Origin: Nocardia puris
GTDB lineage: Bacteria > Actinomycetota > Actinomycetes > Mycobacteriales > Mycobacteriaceae
Assembly: GCF_003315035.1 (NCBI RefSeq)
Contig: NZ_QNRE01000003.1
Span: 62,001-126,000, forward strand
Reading direction: 5' to 3'
DNA: 64,000 bases
The notes below the pieces were generated by a model, which was not told the DNA's origin, searched no databases, and saw only the letters and a program-made list of their open reading frames with translations. Both the position numbers and the translations under genes were made by a program. Below are positions 35,973 through 44,246 of this stretch, one piece after another; within the stretch, counting starts at the first letter, position 1, and the number at the start of each line of letters is the position of its first letter.

Positions 35973-38369
35973 CTGAGCAAGATCACTGTCGAGCAGGAGC
36001 CCGGCCTGGCGGACACGCTGTTGACGGCCGAACTGGACGAGACACACACCGCCCCGACATTCACCGAATTGGGGGTGCGCGACGAAATCGTCCGCGCGCT
36101 CGCCGAGATCGGTATCGAACGCACCTTCGCGATTCAGGAACTCACCCTCCCGCTGGCGCTGGCCGGCGAGGATCTCATCGGTCAGGCCCGCACCGGTATG
36201 GGCAAGACCTTCGGTTTCGGCGTGCCGCTGCTGCACCGCATCGCGACCGGTGATTCCACCACCCCGCTGGACGGCACGCCGCGCGCGCTGGTGATCGTCC
36301 CGACCCGCGAACTGTGCATCCAGGTCACCCAGGATCTGGAGAACGCGAGCAAATACCTGCGCAACGAGCGCGGCAGGCTCGCGGTGGCCTCCATCTACGG
36401 CGGCCGCCCCTACGAGTCGCAGATCGCGGCGCTGCGCGAAGGCGTGGACGTGGTGGTCGGCACGCCGGGCCGACTATTGGACCTGGCCAAGCAGAACCAT
36501 CTGATCCTCGGCAAGGTCGGCGTGCTGGTGCTCGACGAAGCCGACGAAATGCTCGACCTGGGCTTCCTGCCCGATATCGAGCGCATTCTCACCATGGTCC
36601 CGGACAAGCGCCAGACCATGCTGTTCTCGGCCACCATGCCGGGCCCGATCATCACCCTGGCCCGCACGTTCCTCACCCGCCCGACCCACATCCGGGCCGA
36701 GGAGCCCAGCGATTCGGCCGTGCACGACCGCACCGCGCAGTTCGTCTACCGCGCGCACGCGCTGGACAAGAGCGAACTGATCGCGCGCGTGTTGCAGGCG
36801 GAGACCCGCGGCGCCACCATGATCTTCACCCGCACCAAGCGCACCGCGCAGAAGGTGGCCGACGACCTGGCCGACCGCGGCTTCGCCGTGGGCGCGGTGC
36901 ACGGCGACCTCGGGCAGATCGCGCGCGAGAAGGCGCTGTCGAAGTTCCGCAAGGGCGCGATCGACGTGCTGGTCGCCACCGACGTGGCCGCGCGCGGCAT
37001 CGACATCGACGACGTCACCCACGTCATCAACTACCAGTGCCCCGAGGACGAGAAGACCTACGTGCACCGCATCGGCCGCACCGGCCGCGCGGGCCGCACC
37101 GGCGTCGCGGTCACGCTGATCGACTGGGACGAGCTCAACCGCTGGGCCGGCATCGACAAGGCGCTGGGCCTCGGGATCCCCGAGCCGGTGGAGACGTACT
37201 CGCGCTCGCCGCACCTGTACTCCGATCTCGGGATTCCCGAGGGCGTCGGCGGCACCGTGCGCAAGGCGCGTCCCGCGAGCGAAGAGGACGACGCGGTCGT
37301 GGTGGAGCGCGAGGCGCGCAGCCCGCGCAAGCGCAACCGCAGGCGGACCCGCGGCGGGCAGCCGGTGGACGGCGTGGAATCGGGCGCCGCCGAGGCCGCC
37401 GGTGAACAGGGCGAGGACGCGCAGCTGGGTCGGCGCAGGCGCAGGCGGCGCCGGTCGGGCGGCGGCGAGAACGGCGCCGACGCGCAGGTGACCGAGACGG
37501 GTGGCCAGGTCGCCGAGCCGGGTGCCGACGCGGCGGACGCCGAGCCGGGTGCGGCGCAGGGCGAGGCGCCCGCGCGGCGCAGGCGTCGGCGGCGCAAGCC
37601 GGCCGAGTCGGGTGCGGGTGACGTGACCGACGTGCAGTCGGATGCCTCGGCGAACGGCGTTTCGTCGGTGGGCGCCGAGTCGGCTCCGGTGGCTGACGCG
37701 GCGGCGGTTCAGGCCGAGGAGCAGGTCTCCAACACTGCGGCAGTTCAGTCCGCTTCGGCACCGGTCTCGGTCGAACAGGCCGCGACCGATCAGCTGTCGG
37801 CCGTGGCGAACACGGCGCAGCCGGTCGCTGCTCCCGTCGAGCAGCCCGCTGTTGTCGAGCCCGGCACCGCGACGGCCGAGCAGTCCGCGACCGTGGCCGA
37901 AGCCGCGACCCCGGCGACGGCCGGGGAGAAGCCCGCGCGACGTCGGCGCACCCGCGCCACCGCGAACGCCGAAACCGCTGATCAGGCCACCGAAGCCGGT
38001 GCCGAGAAGCCGAAGCGCACGCGGAAGAAGGCGGACGCACCTGCCGAGGCCGCGGTGGCCGACGGCGCCGAGGAGAAGCCGGCCCGCCGCACGCGCAAGG
38101 CCGCGGTGAGCGCCGAGGGCGAGTCCGCGGAAGTCTCCGCCGAGGAGAAGCCCGCGCGACGTACCCGCGCCCGCAAGGCCGACGCCGACACCGCGAACGG
38201 GGAGGAGGCGGCGCCGCGCCGCCGCACCCGCAAGATCGAGGCGAACGGCGAGGAGACGGCGGAGGCCGAGAAGCCGGTGCGCCGCAGGCGCGCCAAGGCG
38301 GAGGCGACCGCCGAGGCCGAGGGTGACCCGGTGTCGGTGGGCGCGGCAGGGACAACCGCTTCGGCCTAG
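35973..38369 (+). CDS. rhlE: DEAD-box RNA helicase (RhlE/DeaD type) with long basic repeat tail
   Basis: Counted from the CTG start, the helicase core spans residues about 25-410: FAIQELTLPLALAG (Q motif), ARTGMGKT (I), PTRELCIQ (Ia), GTPGRL (Ib), VLDEADEML (II), FSATM (III), ATDVAARGIDID (V) and HRIGRTGRAG (VI). It unwinds short RNA duplexes in ribosome or mRNA metabolism. The remaining roughly 370 residues form a low-complexity Ala/Glu/Arg tail with repeated EKPxRRxR units in the last 150. CTG at 35973 has an ideal ribosome-binding site, giving 798 residues; TTG at 36021 would give 782. Homologue of Rv3211. Confidence 0.9.
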   Translation: MSKITVEQEPGLADTLLTAELDETHTAPTFTELGVRDEIVRALAEIGIERTFAIQELTLPLALAGEDLIGQARTGMGKTFGFGVPLLHRIATGDSTTPLDGTPRALVIVPTRELCIQVTQDLENASKYLRNERGRLAVASIYGGRPYESQIAALREGVDVVVGTPGRLLDLAKQNHLILGKVGVLVLDEADEMLDLGFLPDIERILTMVPDKRQTMLFSATMPGPIITLARTFLTRPTHIRAEEPSDSAVHDRTAQFVYRAHALDKSELIARVLQAETRGATMIFTRTKRTAQKVADDLADRGFAVGAVHGDLGQIAREKALSKFRKGAIDVLVATDVAARGIDIDDVTHVINYQCPEDEKTYVHRIGRTGRAGRTGVAVTLIDWDELNRWAGIDKALGLGIPEPVETYSRSPHLYSDLGIPEGVGGTVRKARPASEEDDAVVVEREARSPRKRNRRRTRGGQPVDGVESGAAEAAGEQGEDAQLGRRRRRRRRSGGGENGADAQVTETGGQVAEPGADAADAEPGAAQGEAPARRRRRRRKPAESGAGDVTDVQSDASANGVSSVGAESAPVADAAAVQAEEQVSNTAAVQSASAPVSVEQAATDQLSAVANTAQPVAAPVEQPAVVEPGTATAEQSATVAEAATPATAGEKPARRRRTRATANAETADQATEAGAEKPKRTRKKADAPAEAAVADGAEEKPARRTRKAAVSAEGESAEVSAEEKPARRTRARKADADTANGEEAAPRRRTRKIEANGEETAEAEKPVRRRRAKAEATAEAEGDPVSVGAAGTTASA

Positions 38370-38545
38370 CACCTGGCTCGGAGCACAGTCGCAGCGATCG
38401 CCGTCCGGCGACGCGGAGGAGGAGCCGACACCGGGGTCGTCCCGGCGGCGCCGACAACGCGGCCGGGCAGCGGTCCGCATCGCGGAGACGCCGGTGGGGA
38501 CACCGATACGGAGCCCGCCCCCGCGGATCGGCTAGTCTCGCTCAC

Positions 38546-39781
38546 GTGCTCGCACCCGAGCGGCGGACGCGCGCCGATATCATCTCCGCAGTCGCGATCG
38601 TCGTGCTCGTCGTGGTCGCGGCGCTGGTCGTCTGGGCGCGCGGCGACGCCACCGGCACCGAGTCGGTGACGGCGCCGAGCCCCCCGCCCACACCGCCGAC
38701 GGCGGGCACGCTCCCGGTCTCCCTGCGCGAACTGTGGCACGCGCCCGACGGCGCGAGCACGCGCGCGCTGGCCTCCGGTGGCGCGGTGATCACGGCCGAG
38801 GACGGCACCGTCACCGGTCGTGATCCGGCCACCGGCGCCGAACTGTGGCGCTACCGGCGCGACATGCCGCTGTGCGGTGTGGAGTCTCAGTACGGTTCAG
38901 TGGTGGCGGTCTACCGCGACCAGCGCGGGTGCAGCCAGGCCACACTGCTCGACGGCGACACCGGCGAACGGCGCACGGCGCGTAGCAGTTACATGGACGA
39001 GAACGTGCGCCTCTCGGTCGACGGCACCTATGTGCTGGCCAAAGGTGAACGGCGACTGGAGATGTGGCGTTCGGACCTGGTGCGCACCATCGAGTACGGA
39101 TACGTCGACGCGGCGATCAACGTGAAAACCCAACCGCGCAAAGGCTGTACGTTGCTCTCGGCCGGGTCCAGCGCGTCGCGCCTGGCGGTGCTGGAGCGCT
39201 GCCCCGACGACCAGTCCGACCGGTTGACGCTGCTCAATCCCGCGCCGAAGGACAACACCGTGCCCGAGGAGTACGGCTCGCGCGTGCTCACCGGGCCGGG
39301 CGCGGGTTCCCCCGGGGCGCGGGTGATCGCGGTATCGGAGAACCGCGTCGTGGTGTATCTGCCCGGCGGAAGCGGTTCCGGCGCAGAGGAATCCGCGCCG
39401 CCCCGCCTGGCAGTGTTCGACGCCACCGGCAATCCGGTTGTCACACACCATCTTTCCGCGCCACTGGACGACGTGATCGATGTGTCGCGGGTCGGTTCGG
39501 CCTACTTCCTGTTCACCGGCAACAGCGTGATCGCGTTGAACGCCAGCACCTTCGACCCGATGTGGACCGCCGCCGACGCACTCGGCGCGCCCGCGTTGAT
39601 GGCGGGCCGTTTGCTGCTGCCCGTCACCGACGGGATGGTCGCGCTGGACCCGGCCAACGGGCAGGAGGTGGCGCGCATTCCCGTGCAGCGCTCCACCGCG
39701 CCCGAGGGGCCCATCTCGGTGGCGGTGCTCGGCAGCACGGTGCTCGAACGCCGCGACGGCGAGCTGTACGCGCTCGGCTGA
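38546..39781 (+). CDS. Membrane-anchored PQQ-like beta-propeller protein (Rv3212 type)
   Basis: The 411-residue protein has one N-terminal transmembrane anchor (ISAVAIVVLVVVAALVVWA) and an outer part built of WD/PQQ-like beta blades, for example VITAEDGTVTGRDPATGAELWRY, FLFTGNSVIALNASTFDPMW and MVALDPANGQEVARI. Several Cys residues (MPLCGVES, QRGCS, RKGCTLL, ERCPDD) could form disulfides outside the membrane. It is the positional equivalent of Rv3212; function is unknown. GTG start. Confidence 0.8.
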   Translation: MLAPERRTRADIISAVAIVVLVVVAALVVWARGDATGTESVTAPSPPPTPPTAGTLPVSLRELWHAPDGASTRALASGGAVITAEDGTVTGRDPATGAELWRYRRDMPLCGVESQYGSVVAVYRDQRGCSQATLLDGDTGERRTARSSYMDENVRLSVDGTYVLAKGERRLEMWRSDLVRTIEYGYVDAAINVKTQPRKGCTLLSAGSSASRLAVLERCPDDQSDRLTLLNPAPKDNTVPEEYGSRVLTGPGAGSPGARVIAVSENRVVVYLPGGSGSGAEESAPPRLAVFDATGNPVVTHHLSAPLDDVIDVSRVGSAYFLFTGNSVIALNASTFDPMWTAADALGAPALMAGRLLLPVTDGMVALDPANGQEVARIPVQRSTAPEGPISVAVLGSTVLERRDGELYALG

Positions 39782-39826
39782 GCCGGACCGGGCGAACTTG
39801 TCGGTGCCTCGAGGCAGACTGTGGCC

Positions 39827-40330
39827 ATGTCTGAAAGCCATTCGCCCGCCGCCGAATCCACCATCACCGACTACGACGATCCCAACGCCCCGTGGAACAA
39901 GCTGGCCGAGGACGGTGACGTCGCCGGCTGGAACAACGACGTCATCAGCGAGTTCCGCGAGCAGGGCGGCAAGGTCGGCGGCGACTACGAGGGCGGCGAT
40001 CTGGTGCTGCTCACCACCACCGGCGCGAAGAGCGGCAAGCAGCACGTGGTGCCGCTCGGGCTGTGCTACCGGGGCGAGATCCCGTACGTGAGTTCGTTCG
40101 TCGAGGACCGGTACCCGGCCTGGTACCACAACGTGAAGGCCGACGGGCGCGTCGTCATCGAGCACGGCCCGCACACCTACGACGGGTTCGCGCGCGTGCT
40201 CACCGGCGCCGCGTACGACGAGTTCGCGGCGTTCGCGTTCGCCGACAACCCGATGCTGGCCCAGTGCCAGGAGCGGGCCGGCCACCCGCTGCCGCTGGTG
40301 GTGCTGGAGTTCGGCGAGCCGAGGAAGTAG
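39827..40330 (+). CDS. Deazaflavin (F420)-dependent nitroreductase family protein
   Basis: The product is about 167 residues. The core has VLLTTTGAKSGKQHVVPLGLCY and YPAWYHNVKADGRVVIE, characteristic of the DUF385/Ddn F420-binding split-barrel family found in mycobacteria and Nocardia. These proteins reduce quinones, nitro compounds or other lipophilic substrates. ATG at 39827, with GTG at 39821 as alternative; no strong ribosome-binding site is present. Confidence 0.88.
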   Translation: MSESHSPAAESTITDYDDPNAPWNKLAEDGDVAGWNNDVISEFREQGGKVGGDYEGGDLVLLTTTGAKSGKQHVVPLGLCYRGEIPYVSSFVEDRYPAWYHNVKADGRVVIEHGPHTYDGFARVLTGAAYDEFAAFAFADNPMLAQCQERAGHPLPLVVLEFGEPRK

Positions 40331-40370
40331 TCGCCCGCCCCGGTGCGGGCGGCACCGGTCCCCCGTCGCC

Positions 40371-40991
40371 ATGATGGAGGGCATGCCCGAAAGAGACGAC
40401 GCCAAGCTGGTTCTGCTCCGGCACGGGGAGACCGACTGGTCGCGCACCCGCCGCCACACCGGCCGCACCGATGTGCCGCTCACCGAGACCGGGGAGCGCC
40501 AGGCCGCGGCGGCGGGCTCGCTGATCGCCGGGCTGGACTTGCTTGACCCGCTGGTGCTCACCAGTCCGCGGCAGCGCGCGACGCGCACCGCCGAACTCGC
40601 CGGCCTGGGTGGCGCGGTGCCCGACGACGACCTCGTGGAGTGGGACTACGGCGACTACGAGGGCCTGACCTCGCGGCAGATCCGGGAGTCCGCGCCGGGC
40701 TGGACGATCTGGACCGGCGCGGTGCCGGGCGGCGAAACCGCCGAGCAGGTGCGGGCCCGCGCCGACCGGGTGCTGGCCGCCGCCGCGACGGCGCTGCCCG
40801 ACCGCGATGTGGTGCTGGTGGGCCACGGGCACTTCTCCCGGGCGCTGATCGCCCGCTGGGCCGAATTCGCGCTGGTGGAGGGCCGCCGCTTCACCATGAC
40901 CACCGGCGCGGTCAGCGTGCTCGGCTTCGAGCACGGCAATCGAACCATCCACGCGCACAACCTCGTTCCGACCTCAGGAGGGTTCCGATGA
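40371..40991 (+). CDS. Histidine phosphatase family protein (Rv3214 type)
   Basis: The 206-residue protein has the phosphoglycerate-mutase-like catalytic motif LLRHGETDW, second Arg region SPRQRATRTAEL, catalytic acid region VEWDYGDYEG and second His in LVGHGHFSRAL. The Mtb neighbour is called gpmB/entD but acts as an acid phosphatase, so broad phosphatase activity is more likely than mutase. ATG at 40371 or 40383. The stop overlaps the following GNAT gene as ATGA, so they are coupled. Confidence 0.9.
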   Translation: MMEGMPERDDAKLVLLRHGETDWSRTRRHTGRTDVPLTETGERQAAAAGSLIAGLDLLDPLVLTSPRQRATRTAELAGLGGAVPDDDLVEWDYGDYEGLTSRQIRESAPGWTIWTGAVPGGETAEQVRARADRVLAAAATALPDRDVVLVGHGHFSRALIARWAEFALVEGRRFTMTTGAVSVLGFEHGNRTIHAHNLVPTSGGFR

Positions 40992-41467
40992 CCATCCGCC
41001 GCGCCGCCCCGGCCGACGTGCCCGCCCTGGTCGAACTCGTCTACGACCTGGCCGAATACGAGAAGGCGCGCGACGAGTGCACGCTCACGGCCGAGCAGTT
41101 GCACGCCGCGCTGTTCGGGCCGGCGCCCGCCCTGTTCGCGCACGTGGCCGAGGACGAGACGGGCATCGCTGGGTGCGCGATCTGGTTCCTGAACTTCTCC
41201 ACCTGGGACGGCGTGCACGGCATCTACCTGGAGGATCTGTACGTCCGGCCGGACACCCGCGGCAAGGGGTACGGCAAGGCGCTGCTGGCCGCCCTGGCGC
41301 GCGAGGCCGTCGACCGCGGCTACAGCCGGGTGAGCTGGTCGGTGCTCACCTGGAACAGCCCGTCCATCGACTTCTACCGCTCGCTCGGCGCCGCCGAACA
41401 GGACGAGTGGGTCGGCTACCGCCTCGCCGGCGCGGAACTCACCGCGCTCGCGGAAACCGCAGGCTGA
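40988..41467 (+). CDS. GNAT-family N-acetyltransferase (diamine acetyltransferase-like)
   Basis: The 159-residue protein has a single GNAT fold: IRRAAPADVPALVEL at the start, LEDLYVRPDTRGKGYGKALL as the acetyl-CoA-binding motif (R-G-x-G-x-G/A type: RGKGYGK), and YRSLGAAEQDEW at the end. The sequence FLNFSTWDGVHGIYLEDLYV resembles spermidine/spermine or thialysine acetyltransferases. Its ATG overlaps the phosphatase stop. Equivalent to Rv3216 by position. Confidence 0.88.
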   Translation: MTIRRAAPADVPALVELVYDLAEYEKARDECTLTAEQLHAALFGPAPALFAHVAEDETGIAGCAIWFLNFSTWDGVHGIYLEDLYVRPDTRGKGYGKALLAALAREAVDRGYSRVSWSVLTWNSPSIDFYRSLGAAEQDEWVGYRLAGAELTALAETAG

Positions 41468-41480
41468 GAGCCGCCGCACC

Positions 41481-42161
41481 ATGCGGATCACCCAGCCGGA
41501 CCGCTGGCCGCGCACCGCTGACGAGGCACGGGCCATCCAGGACGAGTTGCGTCCGCTGGTGGTGGCAACCGATCCGGAACCGCCCCGGTTCGGCACGGTG
41601 GCCGGGCTCGACTCGGCCTACGACGACGAGGCCGGGGTGGTCGCGGCGGCCGCCGTGGTGCTGGACGCCGACACCCTGGGGACGGTCGAATCGGAGGTCG
41701 CGCACGGCACGGTCGAGTTCCCGTACGTGCCGGGACTGCTGGCGTTCCGCGAGGTGCCCACCGCGCTGCGCGTGCTGGAACGCCTCGACACCGAGCCCGA
41801 TCTGCTGGTCTGCGACGGCCAGGGCCTGGCCCATCCGCGCCGTTTCGGGCTGGCCTGCCACCTCGGGGTGCTCGCCGGCCTCCCCACGATCGGCGTCGCC
41901 AAGAACGCGTGGGGCGAGTACACCGCACCGGGCCCCGAACGCGGCGACAGCAGCAACCTGGTGCTCGAGGGCGAGGTGGTGGGCCGCGCCCTGCGCACCC
42001 GCGCGGGCGTCAAACCGGTCTTCGTCTCGGTGGGCCACCTGATCTCCCTGGACACCGCCTGCGCCCAGGTGCTCGCCCTCACCCCGCACTACCGCCAGCC
42101 GGAAACGACCCGCCGCGCCGACGCCCTCTGCCGCAGCGCGCTGCGCGCCGCTCTCGACTGA
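41481..42161 (+). CDS. nfi: Endonuclease V (deoxyinosine repair)
   Basis: Endonuclease V nicks DNA one base 3' of deoxyinosine produced by adenine deamination. The 226-residue product contains the hallmark GLDSAYDDEAG (metal Asp), FPYVPGLLAFREVP (wedge region, normally PYIPGLLAFRE) and LLVCDGQGLAHPRRFGLACHLGV, with a second catalytic Asp. It begins 13 bases after the GNAT gene and may be co-transcribed. It does not belong to the Mtb gene order here and may be a local insertion. Confidence 0.93.
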   Translation: MRITQPDRWPRTADEARAIQDELRPLVVATDPEPPRFGTVAGLDSAYDDEAGVVAAAAVVLDADTLGTVESEVAHGTVEFPYVPGLLAFREVPTALRVLERLDTEPDLLVCDGQGLAHPRRFGLACHLGVLAGLPTIGVAKNAWGEYTAPGPERGDSSNLVLEGEVVGRALRTRAGVKPVFVSVGHLISLDTACAQVLALTPHYRQPETTRRADALCRSALRAALD

Positions 42162-42173
42162 GACCCGGCAGGC

Positions 42174-42596
42174 TCAGTCTCCGCCGTACTCCGCGGCTAT
42201 CCAGCGGGTCGAGGCGGGGACGAACAGCAGGACCAGGGCGCTCACCACCACGACGCCCAGGACGGTGCCGTAGACGGGCTGGTGGGAGTCGGTGAGCAGG
42301 GCCCACACGACGGGGAGCAGCAGGATCTGGGCGATGACGGCGATCGCGCGGCCCCAGCGCTGACCGAGCAGCAGGCCGATGCCCGCGGCCAGCACCGCGC
42401 CGCCCAGGATCGCGAACCACGCGGCGGTGCCGTACCCGCTGGCCTGGGACTGATCGTGGCCGAGCAGCCCGCGGACCACGAGCACGATCGCGACACCCAC
42501 CGCGACCGCGCCCTCCAGCGCGACCAGCGCCCCCGCGCCCCGCACCGTGGGCGGGGTCGCGCCCGCCGAAACTTCTCCCTTGCCGCTGTCAACCAC
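42174..42596 (-). CDS. Small integral membrane protein (Rv3217c type)
   Basis: The 140-residue protein has four predicted transmembrane helices (ALVALEGAVAVGVAIVLVV, WFAILGGAVLAAGIGLLLG, AIAVIAQILLLPVVWALL and LGVVVVSALVLLFVP). Function is unknown. A frame on this strand runs much further upstream through the lipid kinase gene, but GTG at 42596 is the realistic start; TAGGCT lies seven bases upstream, so the message may be leaderless. Divergent from the lipid kinase gene, 93 bases away. Confidence 0.82.
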   Translation of the reverse strand: MVDSGKGEVSAGATPPTVRGAGALVALEGAVAVGVAIVLVVRGLLGHDQSQASGYGTAAWFAILGGAVLAAGIGLLLGQRWGRAIAVIAQILLLPVVWALLTDSHQPVYGTVLGVVVVSALVLLFVPASTRWIAAEYGGD

Positions 42597-42689
42597 GGGC
42601 CCAAGCCTACGACGCGCGCCGCGGTGCGGCCGGTGCCGCCCGACCCGCGCGGAATCGGCCCGCGCCCGGCCGCCCATTAGGCTGCGAAC

Positions 42690-43637
42690 GTGCGGACGCT
42701 GCTGATCGTGAACCCGAATGCCACCTCCACCACACCGGCAACCCGGGATCTGCTGGCCCACGCGCTGGAGAGCCGGACCCAGCTGACCGTCGCGCACACC
42801 CAGCACCGCGGCCACGCCGCCGAGCTCGCCCAGTGGGCCGCCACCAGCGAGATGGATCTGATCGTGGTGCACGGCGGTGACGGCACCGTCAACGAGACCA
42901 TCAACGGTTTCCTGCCGCTGCCGCAGATCGACGACGGCCAGGCCTGGCTGCCGCGCCTGGGCGTGATCCCGGGGGGCTCGGCCAACGTCTTCGCCAGGGC
43001 GCTGGGCATCTCCCCCGATCCGGTCACCGCGACGAACCAGCTCATCGACCTGCTCACCGTGCGCGGGGACCGCCGCATCGGACTCGGCCTCGCCGACGAC
43101 AGGTGGTTCACCTTCAGCGCGGGCGTCGGATTGGACGCCGATGTGTGCGAGGCCATCGACGCCAGCCGCGCCAAGGGCCACACCGCCACTCCGGCCCGAT
43201 ATCTTCGAACAACTGTGCGACAATTCTTCCGGGCGAAGCGTCGTGAACCAAGCGTCCGAATCGAAATCCCGGGTTTCGAACCCGTCGAGAGTGTCCATTA
43301 CGCGTTCGTGACGAACTCGAGTCCTTGGACCTATCTGGACGCCACCCCGGTGCACACCAACCCGGGCACCAGCTTCGAGACCGGCCTCGGCGTCTTCGCC
43401 GTGCGGTCCATGGCGGTGCTGCCCACCCTGCGACTCGCCGGGCAATTGCTGTCGAAGAACGGAAATCCCAAGTCCCGCATATTGTTTCGCGAGGACGACG
43501 TGCCGTCGGTGCATATCGAGACCAAGGAGCCGATCGGCCTGCAAATCGATGGCGACTTCATCGGGAAGCGGAACGTGGTGGATTTCACGGCCGTGCCCGA
43601 TGTGCTGGAAGTGATCGCCCCGCGGCCGTCGCGCTGA
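42690..43637 (+). CDS. Diacylglycerol/sphingosine kinase-like lipid kinase (Rv3218 type)
   Basis: The 315-residue protein has the DAGK catalytic domain: LLIVNPNATS near the start, VVHGGDGTVNETINGF (the GGDGT nucleotide motif) and RLGVIPGGSANVFARALGI. The C-terminal half has the beta-sandwich typical of YegS/DgkB, ending LQIDGDFIGKRNVVDF. It phosphorylates a lipid or long-chain hydroxyl substrate. GTG start with TAGGCT six bases before it suggests a leaderless message. Confidence 0.9.
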   Translation: MRTLLIVNPNATSTTPATRDLLAHALESRTQLTVAHTQHRGHAAELAQWAATSEMDLIVVHGGDGTVNETINGFLPLPQIDDGQAWLPRLGVIPGGSANVFARALGISPDPVTATNQLIDLLTVRGDRRIGLGLADDRWFTFSAGVGLDADVCEAIDASRAKGHTATPARYLRTTVRQFFRAKRREPSVRIEIPGFEPVESVHYAFVTNSSPWTYLDATPVHTNPGTSFETGLGVFAVRSMAVLPTLRLAGQLLSKNGNPKSRILFREDDVPSVHIETKEPIGLQIDGDFIGKRNVVDFTAVPDVLEVIAPRPSR

Positions 43638-43763
43638 CGAAACGCCGCGAAAAACTGGCGGTTGTGCTGCGAAAACCGTCCGGAGCGAGTACAAAGGACC
43701 GGGCAGGCTCCCCATGCGGGGTCCTCGATTGCGTGAGCTTCCCCACGGTGCACCGGATACCTA

Positions 43764-43796
43764 TTGACATCTACGGTGTTCGTGAAAGCATTCACA
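43764..43796 (+). promoter_or_regulatory. Likely whiB1 promoter region with CRP-type site
   Basis: TTGACA at 43764-43769 is a possible -35 box. CGTGAAAGCATTCACA (43781-43796) is a near-perfect match to the cAMP-receptor-protein palindrome TGTGA-N6-TCACA and lies 90 bases before the whiB1 ATG. Mtb whiB1 is known to be controlled by CRP (Rv3676), so conservation here is expected. Confidence 0.65.
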
Positions 43797-43885
43797 AGCA
43801 ACCGTGCGGAAACATTCGAGTCGCACAAGTGAACGATCCACTAACGACAGGCGCCCCTTGTGGCGCCCAGCAAAGGAGCAGAGGA

Positions 43886-44140
43886 ATGGACTGGCGCCAC
43901 AAGGCCATCTGTCGCGACGAGGACCCCGAACTGTTCTTCCCGGTGGGTAACAGTGGGCCCGCGCTCGCGCAGATCGCCGATGCCAAGCTGGTCTGCGCCC
44001 GCTGCCCCGTCACGGCCGACTGCCTGTCCTGGGCCCTGAAGTCCGGACAAGACGCCGGCGTGTGGGGTGGTATGAGCGAAGACGAGCGTAGGGCGCTGAA
44101 GCGTCGCAACGCGCGCACCCGCACCCGCACCGTCGTCTAG
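43886..44140 (+). CDS. whiB1: WhiB1, [4Fe-4S] transcription factor
   Basis: The 84-residue protein has the four cluster ligands C9, C37, C40 and C46 (C-x27-C-x2-C-x5-C), the turn GVWGG at 58-62 and a basic tail RRALKRRNARTRTRT that binds DNA. In mycobacteria WhiB1 is essential, binds the housekeeping sigma factor and loses its cluster with nitric oxide. ATG at 43886 has AAAGGAG and GAGGA upstream. It is followed by two tandem hairpins. Length equals the Mtb protein. Confidence 0.95.
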   Translation: MDWRHKAICRDEDPELFFPVGNSGPALAQIADAKLVCARCPVTADCLSWALKSGQDAGVWGGMSEDERRALKRRNARTRTRTVV

Positions 44141-44159
44141 AAGAGTAAAGACGACCGGC

Positions 44160-44226
44160 CTTACCGGGCCATCCCAGCCCGGCCCGGTAAGCGCATGAAG
44201 CCCGGCACCGAGAGCGGTGCCGGGCT
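44160..44226 (+). terminator. Tandem hairpin terminator after whiB1
   Basis: The first stem is CTTACCGGGCC / GGCCCGGTAAG (44160-44170 and 44181-44191). The second is AGCCCGGCACCG / CGGTGCCGGGCT (44199-44210 and 44215-44226) with an AGAG loop, followed by CAGTTGTTTTC. It ends whiB1 and perhaps the convergent pdtaS transcript. Confidence 0.8.
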
Positions 44227-44246
44227 CAGTTGTTTTCGGGGAGTTC

